Origin: Funneliformis mosseae
Taxonomy: Eukaryota > Glomeromycota > Glomeromycetes > Glomerales > Glomeraceae
Reading direction: 5' to 3'
NCBI GenBank assembly: GCA_910592005.1
Contig: CAJVPP010004075.1
Coordinates: forward strand, 1-10,181
DNA length: 10,181 nucleotides
Shown: positions 1 to 7,343 of the stretch, in pieces
Layout: the number at the start of each line of letters is the position of its first letter
Numbering within the stretch: position 1 is the first letter of the stretch
Program-made: the position numbers and the translations under genes
The notes under the pieces: generated by a model
Database searches by the model: none
What the model saw: only the letters and a program-made list of their open reading frames with translations
Told to the model about the DNA's origin: nothing

Positions 1-469
1 ACAGATATAAGCCAAAAAGTCACTTTTATAAAAATTATATGTAAAATTAACATTAGATTTTTGCTAAAAGAAAATTGATTTATCAAATCGCAAATCTAAA
101 AAATTACTATAATATGGACATTTTAGCAAATATTTTAACTTTTGTTTATTACTAAAATCTTTATTTAAATAATATTTTTAAATATAATAAATATTATAAA
201 TTTATTACAATAGATATAAAGTAGTTATATTTTTAAAATTCCATTTTAGTTATTATTGAAATTTATATAAAAAAAACTATTTTGTTTAATTTATTAAAAA
301 ATATTGGTAATTTACATGCAAAATTCATTGATCATCTAATTTTTGATTTATATGTTGTATAAGCTTATAATTTTACGCGTGATCGATATTAATATTATTC
401 TTGAATTTTAGAAAATTTTAATGGATATTATTAATTAACTTTAAGAATTATGAGGAGTCAGATACTTAT
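1..469 (+). repeat. hAT-associated leader repeat, copy A (cut by window start)
   Basis: This non-coding AT-rich block aligns almost end to end with 6878-7343 and, in its last 150 bases, with the reverse complement of 6465-6620. All three end in the same word, GATACTTAT. In the third and second copies that word runs directly into an ATG, so the block looks like the 5' untranslated or promoter part of a hAT-type element. Copy A keeps several CpG sites (ACGCGT near 375, ATCGC near 88) where copy 6878-7343 has TpA or TpG. Copy A has lost the ATG and the first transposase codons found in the other direct copy. The true left end of the element lies outside the window. Confidence 0.8.
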
Positions 470-589
470 AACCGCTTTTGTATAATGGAAAAAATCAACT
501 AAAATCAATATAATTAAACAACATTTTATAATAAATTAAAACAAACTCTTTATATTATTAAACCTTATAAATTTAATAACCTAAAAGTT

Positions 590-1200
590 ATACAAACTAC
601 CTCTTTACTTATTAAGTAGATTATTTGTAACTAACAACTATTTATGGTATTTGAAGATCTTAATTTTTGTGAATTATTAAAAGAACTTAATGGTTAATAC
701 AAATTATCAACTCGTCAAATAATATCAAATCAAATTCAAATAATTTATGAAAAACAACATTTATTTGCAAATAATCTTTTAAGTAATATAATACGAAAAA
801 TAGTCATTATAACTGACATGTAGACTATTTGTAATAATCTTGAATATTTATCTATTACACTTTATTAGATTGATAATAATTAGAATATGTGTAAATTGCT
901 TTTTGACATTATTCTTATTCATAAAAGCCATAAAGGATTAATATTACAAATATAATATTAGAAGTTATTAGATTTTATGGAATTGGTAAAAATATTATTG
1001 CAGCAACAACTGATAATGAATCTAATATGATTCCTTTTGCTAATCATTTTTAATATCTTTTAAAGATACTTTTAATAATGATGAATTTCAACATCATTGT
1101 TGTATTACTTATATTTTAAATTAGTTATTATAGAAGGATTAAAATTTGTTGATACAGTGCAGAACCTCTATAATAGGAACTTTGCTATAGTAAAAATGGA
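590..1200 (+). pseudogene. hAT transposase remnant, N-terminal and first catalytic part
   Basis: This is a cut-and-paste DNA transposase of the hAT superfamily, badly decayed. After a segment reading FEDLNFCELLKELN comes a motif close to the LPSR-T-I motif of hAT proteins. Next is TDM-stop-T at 812-826, the usual TDxWTS with the first catalytic Asp at 815-817 and Trp changed to TAG. The frame then shifts before 961 to ATTDNESNM, with the second Asp at 1012-1014, about 65 codons later as expected. It shifts again to HHCCITYILN at 1089-1124, the conserved C-x2-H-I-L-N region with the His lost, and then to GLKFVDTV. Stops stand where family members carry Trp (617, 821) or Gln (632, near 680). 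The BED zinc finger expected at 470-590 cannot be made out beyond a weak AFV-stop-W. No function can remain. Confidence 0.8.
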
Positions 1201-2219
1201 ACAAATTTAAAATGCAAAAAAAAACTTTATTATATATAAAATTAAAAATTTAATCCATAAAATAAATAAATCATAATCTGTGTTTTAAGAATCTTAGATT
1301 AGAATTTAATATTTTTAATATTGATAAAGTTATACTAGATAATATTTATCCAAAATTAATAAAAACTGAAATTAAAAAAATTATATAATGAAGAATTTAT
1401 AAGAAAAATTCTTTTATTATTTATATATTTTAACTTAAATTTTATTATAAATTAAAATTATATAATGATATATAGTGTATAATAAAAGAAATATATATAA
1501 TATTATAATGACATATAGATTAAAGTATAATAAATTGTTCCTAAAGCATTAGATTCAGTTTCTTTAATTACAATTCAATGCATAAAATTATAGCAAATAT
1601 ATGAATATTTATAGAAAAGGTATTACTAAAAAAATGGCAGTGTTTGCAGTTAAAAAATATAAGTTTCATTATTATGTATTATATCTGATACAATTTATAA
1701 TGAAATAATAAATAAAATAAAATAAATTGTTTTATATGATTTTTAATTCTAGTTTCTAATTAACTTATATATATATATAATACTTACATAATTTACAAAA
1801 TTGAAAAATTTTTTATTTATATATTAATTCATTTTTATAAATATAAATCAATTTTTTTATTTGATTAAATCCAATCAATAAATTAAATTTTATTAATGTT
1901 TATTTAAGTTTCTATTATAGTTTTATACTGTACTGCAATTATAAAGTAAAAGCATTTGCATCAACTATTTATAATTTACAACTAATTTTTAAAGAGTTAA
2001 AAAAGATATTTATTATGAAAAACAAACCATTTCTTGTACCTGATTTTGATATAAAAAATTAGAGTAATAACTGATATTCTTATTATATCTAATCATTCTT
2101 AAAAAGAAAATTATCTAACTGAATCTAATTAGGTTGAACTTGATATAAGTAGTTTGTTATTTTTTTTAGTATTGTTTTTCTTGATTTTTAATTTAATTTC
2201 ATATATTTATTATATAAAA
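1201..2219. other. AT-rich stretch inside the hAT remnant, no gene seen
   Basis: About 1 kb of very AT-rich DNA lies between two recognisable hAT blocks. A hAT transposase needs roughly 500 bases here, so the interval is longer than expected. It probably holds decayed middle codons plus inserted DNA. I see only low-complexity sequence: a TA run near 1761-1778, and two similar units around 1455-1487 and 1498-1532 that share ATAATGAyATATAG followed by GTATAATAAA. The phrase ESN-stop-VELDI near 2120-2145 recalls the ELDxYL motif of hAT proteins, but it is out of the expected order and too short to call. Confidence 0.5.
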
Positions 2220-2225
2220 TATAGG

Positions 2226-2323
2226 CAATTTGGATTCTTCTTGAACCTATTTATAAAGCTACTATGATGCTTTTATCATTAAGTTATCTAATTTTAAGTG
2301 ATCTTTATTTAACATTTATAATA
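2226..2323 (+). pseudogene. hAT transposase remnant, central block, broken by insertion
   Basis: Read from 2228 in one open frame this gives IWILLEPIYKATMMLLSLSY followed by LILSDLYLTFII. It matches the hAT pattern LLEPxYxATxxLSxSxYPTLSDLYLTF that precedes the C-terminal dimerisation region. Pro and Thr of YPT have become Leu and Ile, both by C-to-T change. The frame stops at 2323, where the terminal repeat of an inserted element begins. It resumes at 6201 with the same codons (TTT ATA ATA), so this block and 6201-6454 were once contiguous. Confidence 0.8.
2317..2323 (+). repeat. Target-site duplication, left copy (TATAATA)
   Basis: The seven bases TATAATA stand immediately left of the terminal inverted repeat region and are repeated at 6201-6207 immediately right of it. 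They fall inside the hAT reading frame. If one copy and the insert are removed, the codons run TTT ATA ATA ATT ATT AAA, continuous with the transposase. The exact length of the duplication is uncertain. The left side has two further bases (CA) before the perfect repeat begins, so a 9-bp duplication with two mismatches is also possible. Confidence 0.75.
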
Positions 2324-2325
2324 CA

Positions 2326-2350
2326 GTTAGGGATTTTACCAAAAATGGAT
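2326..2350 (+). repeat. Terminal inverted repeat, left
   Basis: Twenty-five bases are the exact reverse complement of 6176-6200. The outer part reads GTTAGGGATTTTACC, followed by A5, TGG and AT. Similarity stops sharply at 2351, so this is a short TIR and not a long foldback. A similar word, TCTAAAATCC (2407-2416), lies 60 bp further in. Confidence 0.9.
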
Positions 2351-2657
2351 GATGCTGATCATTCCTTTTATGGTATAGAAATGCCGATCAGAAGGTTCTA
2401 GACATTTCTAAAATCCTATTTTATAATATACATATGCTTTATATTGAACTTTAAACTTTAACTCCATATTGGAATATAAGTTTTATTAGCATAAGGAAAA
2501 AATTTTATTGTATTTATAAAATTATTATAAAAAGTAGTAAAAAAGAGAAAAAAATGTTCATATATTATATTATTTTAATACATTTATTTACTTTAAAATT
2601 GTATATATGCAATCGATATATGCAAAATGCTTGTGCAATTGAATTAACTCAATTCTT
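2351..2657. other. Element interior downstream of the gene, no gene seen
   Basis: This is the 3' flank of the - strand gene: AT-rich, with no readable frame and no match to the other end apart from a shared TTCTAGA (2396-2402 and 6164-6170). It would hold the 3' untranslated region and poly(A) signal. TTTATT at 2583-2588, about 70 bases past the stop, is AATAAA on the gene strand, but such words are common in sequence this rich in A and T. Confidence 0.4.
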
Positions 2658-3182
2658 TCACGTTTTTGAATTATTAGAATAATCATTGTCATCGTGTTCA
2701 TTATCTAAATTAAATAAAGACCTTACCTCTTCTAATATAATTAATAGTTCATCACGCTTTTTAGACTTTATTCTAAGGTACTTTTTTTAGATACTTTCAC
2801 TCATTTGTTCAAGAAAAGCTTCGATCTTGGAAATGATTTCTGCTTTAGTCATATTTACTTCAGCTTTTTGCATGATTTCTTCTTGTTTGGTAATTGGAAT
2901 TGGCCTAAAAAAAGAATCTGAACTATTGTTATAAAAAACTTTAGTAATATACGTTTTTCGAGCTTGTTTTGCTAAATTAGTAAAATTCATCAACTGTTCA
3001 CTTAATTTATGTTTCTCTCCTAAGCTTTGGCAAATAGTTCTCGATTCTACAAGGCTAACAAAATTATCTTTTCTTAGATGAATTCTAAATCTTTGACATT
3101 CTATATTTGGTTCTGATCAGGTTCTTAGACCGCTTGTTTGAAGATCATTATATCTGATTGACTTGAAAAAATTGTTCTACAA

Positions 3183-3251
3183 CTAAATGTTTAATTATAT
3201 ATTAGATAATTGATAAATTTATGTTAATAAACTCAAAATATAATAAATTAT
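3183..3251 (-). other. Intron 3 of the element gene, donor mutated GT to AT
   Basis: A 69-nt AT-rich intron lies between codons CAG and TTG (phase 0). It ends AACATTTAG and has a branch-point-like ATCTAAT about 25 nt before the acceptor. It begins ATAATT where GTAATT is expected, a single G-to-A change. Removing it gives KFLQL-stop-NNFF, which lines up residue for residue with the KFMKLRTNLF pattern I remember for the family. Confidence 0.65.
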
Positions 3252-3604
3252 CTGAAGGAATTTTTTACAATTCCGCACAGCTATTTTCTAATGGTGTATT
3301 TATGAAATAGAAGGTATCAATGTTTTCAGAGTCTTATTTACTTCTTCTAGAATCGCATCTAATCCTTGATGCTGATTAAAAAATCTCGATCGAGAAACAA
3401 CACAATTCTTTCTATAATATCTTATACAATTAGATCAAGTCGCATCAGTTGTATTTCATCTGAAACTTCTATTAAACGATATATTAGATAGCATCATGCT
3501 GACTATATCGGAGAAAAGACTCTTTTTGCAGCTCTCTTTAACAATGGATTATTTCTTCTGATGGCTGTTCTATAATTAATGATGACCTGAAGGTAACTAA
3601 ATAT

Positions 3605-3680
3605 CTATTTAATGAAATTAGTAATGTAATGATTAACAGTATATATATTAAACACTTTAATAGAAATATTACAATTCTAC
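3605..3680 (-). other. Intron 2 of the element gene, intact GT-AG
   Basis: A 76-nt intron with canonical ends, GTAGAATTG at the donor and CATTAAATAG at the acceptor. A perfect TACTAAT branch-point word lies about 13 nt before the acceptor. It is phase 0, after the codons for FEQ. Splicing joins FEQ to IFSYLQVIINYR in frame and removes a run of stops. It is the clearest evidence that this is a nuclear, spliced gene. Confidence 0.8.
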
Positions 3681-3924
3681 TTGCTCAAATTTTATTTGAT
3701 AAAGAGGATCCTTTTGCTCTTTTACCCAGGCTAAGTATCCTTCTACCGATAGATTAGAATGGTTCTTGACATATGGTCACATAAGTTCTATAGCCATTGC
3801 CTGGCGATAAATATTGCAGACTGAGTCTCAAGACTTATGATGGTCATAGCATTTCTTGAAGTAAATAAGCTGATTCTCAGTTTTATACTCTTGGCATATT
3901 GCAAATTATTTGATATCAATATCC

Positions 3925-3988
3925 CTATAAATAATCAAAAAAGTTATGTAAATATATGTTTAAACATTAAATATAACACAAAACCTAT
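3925..3988 (-). other. Intron 1 of the element gene, donor mutated GT to AT
   Basis: A 64-nt AT-rich intron splits a Trp codon, TG|G (phase 2), so that splicing gives VELNWDIDIK. The acceptor is TTTATAG. The donor reads ATAGGTTTT where GTAGGTTTT is expected, one G-to-A change. Without removal the frame hits TGA, TAG and TAA within a few codons. A true GT five bases inside (AG|GTTTT) would break the frame if it were used. Confidence 0.65.
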
Positions 3989-4430
3989 CAATTTAATTCT
4001 ACATATGACCGAAGCATATTCATCTCTTTATGCAATTGTTCAGGAATAAGTATCAGCCAAGGGTATTTCTCTCTTATTTTAAATATACGATGATACAGAA
4101 CGCCATCACATGTAATAGTCACCCATTTGCGCATTCTATCCTTAATTCCTGCAATCATCTTAATATGGGAAAGAACTTTTTCAATATTTGTTGTTGAATT
4201 AGGGTTTACATTGAGAGGATCAGAAATGAAGATTTCTGAAATATTGACTCCTTGATTCGCGGATGGTTTCTGAGTAATACTAATTCTTGGTACAGTATAT
4301 GCAGTAAGTATTTCTGTTTCTTTTTCAACATAATATAGTTTATAAACAGTTGGTTAGTTTGTGTTATCTTTCACTAACTCAGAAACATTTTGTCTTGGTA
4401 ATTCTGCTAATGTAGGTAGACGAGCTTTGC

Positions 4431-4485
4431 ATTTAGGACAAATTTGCTTTTGATTATCAATATTTCATTCTTCACAACTAAGACA
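4431..4485 (-). other. Zinc-ribbon motif CxxC-x11-CxxC within the element gene
   Basis: Codons for CLSC start at 4485 and codons for CPKC end at 4429, with 11 codons between. A further Cys four residues before the first pair (HCEK) may add a ligand. It is followed by KARLPTLAE. Such a ribbon would bind zinc and often serves DNA binding in transposases. Two stops sit beside it: TAA at 4488-4486, probably once Gln, and TGA at 4467-4465, probably once Trp. Confidence 0.7.
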
Positions 4486-5914
4486 TTATTTTTCACAGTG
4501 ATTATTCAATTCCAAATTATCTACAAGAAAATCAATAACATTAGTCGTTGATGATTTTTCTTTACACAATAACTCAAGAATTTCAGAAAGATAAGTATAT
4601 AATTCTTGATCTATCACCTTTTGCATTTCAGGTGTAATCTCAAAAAGATTTTCGTACTGTAACCTGCTAAAAGAACTAGATGCCCAAGGTGTATTAGTAT
4701 ATTGAATACAACTTTGCAACTCCATATTAAAGGCAATAAAACTGGTAATGATATGAAATATAACCATGTTAATTCCTTGATCAAGATAATTTTGTTGTCC
4801 CCTTTGTTCATTATCAAAAGCCATAAACAAAAGGCCTTCGGGTAGAGATTCTTCTCTTTTTGATAATTCGTTTAGCCAGCTTTGAAAATGAGAATAACTT
4901 CTTGAGTATGTAATATGACTATCAACATTAATAATTATTTTCAAACGCGCAATAGAATATTTAATAACTGATGCTACAAGATTCATCTCCGATACGTATT
5001 TTCTATGCCTGGACCCATAAATTAAATTGACAGCCATCGCTCTTTTATAAATTTTTTCAGCATTCAAAGAATCTACATTAAGATTATTGTGAGTTAATGT
5101 TTCAATAAACATTACGATAACTTGATTACGTTTGCCTAGCCACGTCTGTGGAGTATAGCTCAATAGATTTTTCAAGGAAAAATCTATTATTATCTTTAAT
5201 TAGGAGTTCAATATCTTCATACAAAGATTCTCGTTCAATTAGTGCAATGTCAATAACTGCTTATATGCGCTTTTGCTGATTACAATACTGAGAATTCCAT
5301 TGCTCGACGAGCTTCTCATTCTTTTCACATTGTTTTTAATATAGATCTCTTATTTTAACTATCTCTTCGATATATTTGTATAACCATTTCTTCAACTCTG
5401 ATATTTCGCATTTTTAGTCCTCTATTTGCTGCTGTAATTCTATAATATTGTAATCCATTCGACTTTCTTTAAGGTATGGCTCATCATTAGAGATTATCTC
5501 TTTGTAAATACTAGGATCTAAAGTAGTGATAGGACTATTATCATAATCAGTATCAATTCGAAGTTTCTTGTTTACATGAACAAGCATAGGGTCATCTAAA
5601 AGCTGTTGATAAAAGTGTTTAGTAGCTATAATTTGATTATAATGTTTTTCATAAATTAAATAAGAGTTTAAAGAAGAATGAAAGTCTGCGAGTTCAGGTA
5701 TAAAATCTTGATAAAGTATAAGTTGCTTAGCTGGTTCTTTGCTACTAGTATGTCTCCAAGTTTGTAACTCTTTCGTCTCACAAGATTTCAAGCTCAGTCT
5801 ACTATAATTACTAACTAAATTGAAGAATATGCAGGGGAGATCTTTGGTTCTTAGTTTCTTTTTAAGTAGTAAAGGTCGTGACATCGTTTTTTTGAATTCT
5901 GGTATGCTAAAATT

Positions 5915-5992
5915 CTAAAAGAAAAAAAATAATATATTAACTTAATTAAATCAATTTAACACAAATTTAACGAAAATTCAGGTCTCATTTAC
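5915..5992 (-). other. Candidate 5' intron upstream of the element gene
   Basis: The sequence GTAAATGAG at 5992 going left, and a strong polypyrimidine tract ending TTTTCTTTTAG at 5915, bound a 78-nt segment. Its size matches the three internal introns and both ends are canonical. Downstream the frame reads NFSIPEFKKT straight into MSRP, so translation could start in an earlier exon around 5993-6110. That exon cannot be settled: the frame in phase with MSRP carries several TAA, and the frame opening with ATG at 6092 is out of phase. A 5' untranslated intron is equally possible. Confidence 0.4.
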
Positions 5993-6175
5993 TTTTTCAA
6001 AGGAAGCTGATTATGAACAAATCTTGAATGATTATGAAACTAGAGGTTTGTTACTCTCTGTACATATGATTATTAGTTGTAGATCAACATTGTGAAAAGT
6101 CACAAATTTCAGTTGAAGAGAATAGATATGGACCAAAAAATCCAAGGATTTACCACAGATTATTCTAGAATCGAT
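5993..6175. other. Element interior upstream of the gene: subterminal motifs, possible first exon
   Basis: This is the promoter-side end of the element for the - strand gene. Close to the right TIR there are variants of the TIR core: GACCAAAAAATCC at 6131-6143 and GGATTTACCA at 6147-6156, besides the TIR itself. Clustered copies of the TIR core next to a transposon end commonly serve as transposase binding sites. A possible short first exon is discussed under the candidate intron. No other gene is visible. Confidence 0.4.
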
Positions 6176-6200
6176 ATCCATTTTTGGTAAAATCCCTAAC
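6176..6200 (-). repeat. Terminal inverted repeat, right
   Basis: This is the exact reverse complement of 2326-2350 over all 25 bases. On the + strand it ends GGTAAAATCCCTAAC and is followed directly by TATAATA, the right copy of the target duplication. Confidence 0.9.
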
Positions 6201-6207
6201 TATAATA
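6201..6207 (+). repeat. Target-site duplication, right copy (TATAATA)
   Basis: Identical to 2317-2323. It starts immediately after the last base of the right terminal repeat and is in frame with the resumed hAT codons. Confidence 0.75.
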
Positions 6208-6454
6208 ATTATTAAATTTCTTGAAAATGTAATTAATGATATATTAAAAAAAAACTACTTAAAAATTATTGCGACTGCAATAGCAATCAAACTTGATGAA
6301 TATTAATAATAAGTTGAACTAATATTATTTATTATTGCTACATTTAATCCTAATATTAAGTTTATATTATATGATAATTATAAATAATATATAGCTTAAC
6401 AGAACATTCAAGACTTTTACTCAAAATATGTTATTCTTAGTAATGATTTAATGC
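6201..6454 (+). pseudogene. hAT transposase remnant, continuation after the insertion
   Basis: The frame left at 2323 resumes here as IIIIKFLENVINDILKKN, then ATAIAIKLDEY, three stops in a row, and FIIATFNPNIKF. This matches the hAT stretch KLDEYW...LIAAILDPRxKF that lies ahead of the dimerisation domain. The same frame runs on through DNYK-stop-YIA-stop-QNIQDFYSKYV to about 6454, with TAA at probable Gln positions. It ends where an inverted leader copy begins, and the C-terminal hATC domain is missing from this copy. Confidence 0.75.
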
Positions 6455-6464
6455 AATAGTGATC

Positions 6465-6660
6465 ATAAGTATCTGATTCTTTATAATTCTTAAGTTAATT
6501 AATAATATCTATTAAATTATTTTTTAAATTTAAATTCAATACTAACTTTGATAATCTGTAAAATTATAGATTTACATCATGTATAGTTTAGAAATTAGAT
6601 GATCAATAGATTTTATATTTCAAAAAAAATGATTTTTTTTTATGTAAATAATTTCATTTT
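6465..6660 (-). repeat. hAT leader repeat, copy C (inverted, partial)
   Basis: Read on the - strand, 6620-6465 aligns with 318-469 and 7194-7345. It shares TTGATCATCTAATTT, TATAATTTTAC, GATATTATTAATTAAC and the closing CAGATACTTAT. The next codons on that strand (ATG ATC ACT ATT) resemble the ATG AAT ACT ACT of the direct copy. Similarity fades beyond about 6660, and I see little up to 6877. It truncates the hAT remnant on its left and stands head to head with the direct copy on its right. Confidence 0.7.
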
Positions 6661-6877
6661 TTTATTATTTAATACCTAAACTTCTTAACTTTATAGATTT
6701 GTTTTTAATATATTAATTTTTTAGGAATTATTACATATTTTTTATAGAATTTTAGACAGATTACACAGATATTTAGAAAACTTCAATAATACTATATTCT
6801 TTCTTTTAATTTTTAAATAATATTTGTATTTATTAATTTTTTGCTAAATTTACTCCATTATCTTTTCTAAAAAATTT
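6661..6877. other. AT-rich spacer between inverted and direct leader copies
   Basis: No readable frame, RNA gene or clear repeat is visible. It may be the strongly diverged outer half of the inverted leader copy, because TTTGCTAAATTT near 6840 resembles the TTTTGCTAAA word of the leader in the opposite sense. Confidence 0.3.
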
Positions 6878-7343
6878 ATAGATATAAGTAAAAGATTACT
6901 TTTATAAAAATTATATATAAAATTAACATCAGATTTTTGCTAAAAAAAATTTAGTTTATTAAATTACAAATCTAAAAAATCACTATAATATAGACTTTTT
7001 AGCAAATATTATAACTTTTGTTTATTATTAAAATCTTTATTTAAGTGATATTTTTAAATATAATAAATATCATAATTTTATTACAATAGATATAAAGTAG
7101 CTATATTTTTAAAATTCTATTTCAGTCATTATTGAAATTTATATAAAAAAAATTAATTTGTTTAATTTATTAAAAAATATTAGCATTTTACAATCAAAAT
7201 TTATTAATCATCTAATTTTTAATTTATATGTTATATATATTTATAATTTTATATGTGATTAATATTAGTATCATACTTGAATTTTAAAAAATTTTAATAG
7301 GCATTATTAATTAACTTTAAAAATTATAAGAGGTCAGATACTT
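6878..7343 (+). repeat. hAT leader repeat, copy B (direct)
   Basis: This is a near full-length direct copy of 1-469, differing mainly by C-to-T and G-to-A changes: ACGCGT becomes ATATGT, ATCGCAAAT becomes ATTACAAAT, ATGAGGAGTC becomes ATAAGAGGTC. It ends AGATACTT and runs straight into ATG at 7344, the probable transposase start codon. This is what identifies the repeat as a 5' leader. Confidence 0.8.

Larger units (their letters stand above)
2658..5884 (-). pseudogene. Broken ~1005-codon gene of a Glomeromycotina repeat family, probable transposase
   Basis: Four exons (5884-3989, 3924-3681, 3604-3252, 3182-2658) give about 1005 codons once three introns are removed and two 1-nt frameshifts are allowed for (an extra base in A5 at 5178-5182, a lost base near 3404-3407). 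The phases then close exactly. Residues 1-160 start MSRPLLLKKK. The middle part contains YTPQTWLGKRNQV and FDNEQRGQQNYLDQG. A CxxC-x11-CxxC zinc ribbon lies near residues 467-485. Next come KWVTITCDG, IPEQLHKEMNMLRSYVELNW and KKCYDHHKS, with acidic and His residues that could be catalytic. The tail is Lys-rich. There are 17 internal stops: 9 TAA, 5 TGA, 3 TAG. I recall close relatives only as uncharacterised proteins of arbuscular mycorrhizal fungi, and a distant likeness to DUF6589-type proteins is possible. That it is a transposase is inferred from its place between TIRs. A 5' exon upstream of 5884 is possible. Confidence 0.8.
2324..6200 (-). mobile_element. TIR DNA transposon with one intron-bearing gene, inserted in a hAT element
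   Basis: A 3877-bp element is bounded by 25-bp perfect terminal inverted repeats (2326-2350 and 6176-6200), starting GTTAGGGATTTTACC, and by a TATAATA duplication. It carries a single long gene on the - strand that fills most of its interior. The hAT frame on either side is continuous once the element is removed, which independently fixes the insertion point. The gene keeps introns, so this is not a retrocopy. Its base composition is visibly less AT-rich than the flanks, which fits a later arrival. The 7-bp (possibly 8-9 bp) duplication is in the range of hAT, Mutator and KDZ elements, but the protein shows none of the motifs I know for those groups. The copy is dead, because its gene carries many stops. 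Confidence 0.85.

Noticed and set aside
2251..2323. The hAT fragment at 2226-2323 as part of the inserted element
   Set aside because: It continues in frame only on the far side of the insert at 6201 and lies outside the terminal inverted repeat.
2787..2993. 68-codon - strand frame as a separate small gene
   Set aside because: It is the uninterrupted part of exon 4 of the large gene, in frame with sequence on both sides. Its internal ATG is not a real start.
3911..3995. ATTGATA on both sides of 3925-3988, suggesting a small transposon insertion
   Set aside because: Removing one copy of the repeat loses the codons for W, D and I and breaks the frame. Treating the segment as a phase-2 intron with a mutated donor restores VELNWDIDIK exactly.
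3837..4049. 70-codon open frame on the + strand
   Set aside because: It lies antisense to exons 1 and 2 and intron 1 of the element gene, whose frame, phases and motifs are well supported. Its protein has no recognisable features.
4614..4817. 67-codon - strand frame with a hydrophobic, membrane-like protein
   Set aside because: It is an out-of-frame shadow of the long 229-codon frame of the element gene.
590..6454. A nuclear code reading TAA/TAG as Gln and TGA as Trp (ciliate-like) would open the frames
   Set aside because: TAG stands for Trp as well as Gln, and TGA for Arg as well as Trp, at aligned positions. CAA, CAG and TGG are also used normally, and two splice donors and two frameshifts are broken too. 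Decay explains everything.
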